Origin: Symsagittifera roscoffensis
Taxonomy: Eukaryota > Xenacoelomorpha > Acoela > Convolutidae
Direction: 5' to 3'
Length of the DNA stretch: 64,000 nucleotides
NCBI RefSeq assembly: GCF_963678635.1
Contig: NC_087063.1
Coordinates: 67,122,527-67,186,526, forward strand
Each line of letters opens with the position of its first letter. Within the stretch, counting starts at the first letter, position 1. Position numbers and translations under genes: made by a program. Positions 61,563-64,000 of the stretch are shown piece after piece. Under the pieces are notes generated by a model. It had not been told where the DNA came from. It worked only from the letters and a program-made list of their open reading frames with translations, and did not search any database.

Positions 61563-62045
61563 GTTCCGACTTTCATAACGAAAGTAATGGAATATTTGTG
61601 CTCGGGGTGGTTTTTTTCTGCAGACAAATTTCGAATTTTTAACTAGCAATTTTTTTATATCAATCGAAAGCTATTATTGTTCTGAGCTTAAATTGGCGAA
61701 GATAGTTCACATGTGATCATTTTTTGTAAAGTTATGGGGGTTTCAAGATTGATTGCAACTTTGGCCAATTAGAGACAATTAACCAGCGATATATTTTGCG
61801 CCATTAAGGCGTAAGCGGAGATTTATCCATCTTAAAGATTGTAACACATTGGTTGAACGAAGCTTATTGGCCATAAATTAATTGTTACTAGGAGCGAAAT
61901 TTATCACTTCGTACTTCAGATGGCGTGTTGGGGTATGATTTTTACAAACAAATCTGAAGTTTAAAAAATTTTCATGTCATTACTGCTCCATATGACGTAA
62001 AAGGCAGTCGGAACATTCAGGGCTTCGCCTTGATACGAGTAGTCT
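61563..62045 (+). mobile_element. 480-bp hairpin element, full copy
   Basis: Starts GTTCCGACTTTCATAACGAA, ends TTCAGGGCTTCGCCTTGATA, CGAGTAGTCTT. Same orientation as the copy 43 bases to its left, giving a direct tandem pair. Confidence 0.82.
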
Positions 62046-62049
62046 TTTT

Positions 62050-63810
62050 GTATCTCAAATCACCTAAGTTTGATGAAAGACCGTGAAAACAAAAAACAAT
62101 GAACGTTGCTGTATATTTTGAACAGAAAAAATTTCCAGGCCCGCTAAATAACAAGATAAGAGAAGATCTGAGTTTTTCGACAACATAAATTTTTCAAAGC
62201 TTTCCTCCAAAATCTGAATCAAAACTCAAAGTTGATAAAAAAAATAGTTCCCAATTTGATCCCATTGATGCTTATATGGAGGAGCCAAAACCTTCTCACC
62301 CAATTCTCAAATTCTCTACTGATTTCAGAGTAAAAGGAGCACAATGACAAACTTAAAAGAAAACAAACAATGCAAAAAATTGAACGCCATTTTATAGGTG
62401 ATACTAAAAAATCTTTATATTAACATTTCGATATAAGTTTTATATTATGATTTTTGTTTATTTTGTTCCCGTGAAAGTTCCCGTGAAACGGAAAAATGAA
62501 AATTGCGACGAATCGACCAAAAGAATGTATTTGGGTATCAGAAATTGTCGAAATGGGAGCAGATCTAGGGTTTCCTTGCGGAGGCAGATTTCAGAAAGAT
62601 TAGAAAAATTTTTGTCATCCAATTTTTTAGGTCGCTAAAATTTCCAGGCTCTCAAAAAATTGGCGCGAGTATAGGTTAGCGCTTCAGAAAGGTATACAAC
62701 ATTAGTAAAAGTTGACGCTTTAGAAAGTTTTTAGGATCTTAGCGAAAAACAAAAAATGGATACCGTAAAATAGCAGCAAAAGGGAGACACTTTGGGTGGC
62801 CAGGGGGTGGAATTCCTATGCTATTCATAGAATTTCAATATATGGAAAATGTTTGACTAGCATCTTTTGATGGCGGCGACAAAAATTTTCAAAGTATTTT
62901 TGAAATTGCCCCCAAGAATTTTTTTGTGTTTTTTTTTCAATCGCAAATTGATTTTCGTACTGAAACAAACATTTTTTGAAAAAAAAATATTTGCATGCAA
63001 AATTAATTTTTTGTGTGTATAACGTAGTTCTGGATATACTAATATTGGATTTTTTTTCCTTTTCTCTTCATAATTTTTTTCAAAAACGCTTAAAACTCCT
63101 CTTTTTTGTATGACATGTTTTTCTATGCCTGGATCAATGTCTGGTAATCTAACAATTCAAATTTTAGATATAATCATCTTTGAAAATTCATCTTTCATCT
63201 GGCCAAAATTTAAAAATTCGTTATTTTTGTTATATTATTTGTGTGAGACAGAAGTTAAACATTTCAGGCTGCTTCCAATGCATTTTTAATGCGAAACGGC
63301 CAAACCTTTGGTTACTACGTTTGAACAACCAAGGTGTATGTCATTTGTGTTTGGTTACGAACACAACCAAAAAATTTTGAGAAACTAAAATGTAAAAAAT
63401 CAATATTTTTGGTTTATGGAAAAATGCTAGACATACAATTTCCATATATGAAAAAACCTCATAGACCTTTCATGCAATTTTTTGTACTTATGGAATTGCA
63501 TGAAAAGTGTATGATTAGCATTTTTCCATACATGAAAATTGTATGACTAGCATTTTTGGTCAACCCGGGGTGTGTATAGAAACTTCCTGTATGACTGTAT
63601 GCCTGTATGAAAATAATGATAGCTGAGAGGGTTGGACTTCTGCAATTATGGAGTGAAATGATCGATTTTCATTTTACCAAACTTAACTCATAACTGTTCT
63701 TTTTATATGAATAATTCATAAATAACAATAATAATCAAACCTATTAAATCATAATTTGCTAAAGAGTTTCGCATATCACATCGGCTGTGGCAATATCATC
63801 AGGTTCAACT
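62050..63810. other. AT-rich sequence with a short inverted repeat
   Basis: No gene recognised. 63,418-63,450 (AAAAATGCTAGACATACAAT) and 63,525-63,557 (ATTGTATGACTAGCATTTTT) are near reverse complements. A GTTTGACTAGCATCTTTT variant lies at 62,848. Confidence 0.5.
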
Positions 63811-63811
63811 T

Positions 63812-64000
63812 CTATTTCTTCAAAAGCTCTTCGTCGTCGTATTTCTTGGAAAAAATTTCGGTCGGTAAAGTTCCATTTTTCACATGTTCGTTCATCTCAA
63901 TTCGACCCTCTACAAAATGTATTTTACTTCTTGTTCTTGGATTAATCCACTTCTGGATAATTTTATAGCAAGCGTGAAAAAATTTTGGTGTATTTATAAC
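63812..64000 (-). CDS. CRAL-TRIO (SEC14-like) lipid-binding protein, probable last exon
   Basis: The minus-strand frame enters from the right edge and is open for 62 codons to a TAG at 63,812. VINTPKFFHACYKIIQKWIN matches the (I/V)IN.P..F...(W/Y)..I.PF(L/I) block of CRAL-TRIO domains; PRTRSKIHFVEGRIEMNEHV and KNGTLPTEIFSKKYDDEELL match (T/D)..KI.(F/V).G....L...I....LP.E. The usual YGG after LP.E is not present (FSKKY). The family shuttles hydrophobic ligands or phosphoinositides. The N-terminal lobe lies beyond the window. Confidence 0.75.
   Translation of the reverse strand, partial: VINTPKFFHACYKIIQKWINPRTRSKIHFVEGRIEMNEHVKNGTLPTEIFSKKYDDEELLKK

Overview
This is a window of an animal (metazoan) nuclear genome, almost certainly an invertebrate. 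It is AT-rich and intron-bearing, has two assembly gaps of exactly 200 N (136-335 and 41,336-41,535), and is dominated by decayed transposable elements. I could not assign a species. Host coding sequence is confined to the right 17 kb plus possible exons at the two edges.

Region 1 (about 340-41,335) is a graveyard of Polinton/Maverick elements, the large virus-like DNA transposons. Recognisable genes are protein-primed DNA polymerase B (pPolB, seven fragments, all + strand), adenain-like cysteine protease (PRO), major capsid protein, penton/minor capsid protein, a pX-like basic virion protein, packaging ATPase, retroviral-type integrase and several lineage proteins. Nearly all are broken by stops, frameshifts or deletions. 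Three head-to-tail units can be followed: E1 (about 12.76-22.15 kb), E2 (22.15-36.48 kb, the most complete) and E3 (36.49 kb into the gap at 41.34 kb). E2 and E3 repeat E1 and E2 sequence at an offset of about 14.3 kb. In each unit pPolB (+) converges on a minus-strand block that reads, in its own direction, three lineage genes, ATPase, small protein, conserved hypothetical, integrase, penton, pX, major capsid, small membrane ORF, PRO. Left of E1 are two or three shorter blocks (0.5-4.4, 4.4-9.0 and 9.0-12.8 kb) in which PRO and the capsid genes are on the + strand instead, so an inversion or a different element arrangement is involved. Two tandem repeat families, each with a period near 120-125 bp, are embedded in the Polinton sequence at repeated positions.

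The spacers between units (about 20.5-22.15 and 34.9-36.48 kb) are nearly identical, visibly more so than the flanking polymerase. They hold two minus-strand ORFs and four CCAAT boxes with preserved spacing. This is the most unusual part of the window.

Region 2 (41.5-46.8 kb) has a diverged dispersed repeat and a dead BEL/Pao LTR retrotransposon with very short LTRs and no integrase.

Region 3 (47.2-57.3 kb) carries the 3' half of a nicotinic acetylcholine receptor subunit gene on the + strand. Six exons run from the end of the ligand-binding domain through the four membrane segments. Two of the five introns appear to use GC donors. Its introns hold an inverted pair of roughly 480-bp hairpin-rich elements, LINE remnants, a tRNA-like SINE head, a 28-base G run and minisatellites.

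Region 4 (57.3-64 kb) is mostly featureless AT-rich DNA with more of the 480-bp elements and a second tRNA-like sequence. It ends in what looks like the last exon of a CRAL-TRIO (SEC14-like) lipid-binding protein gene on the minus strand.
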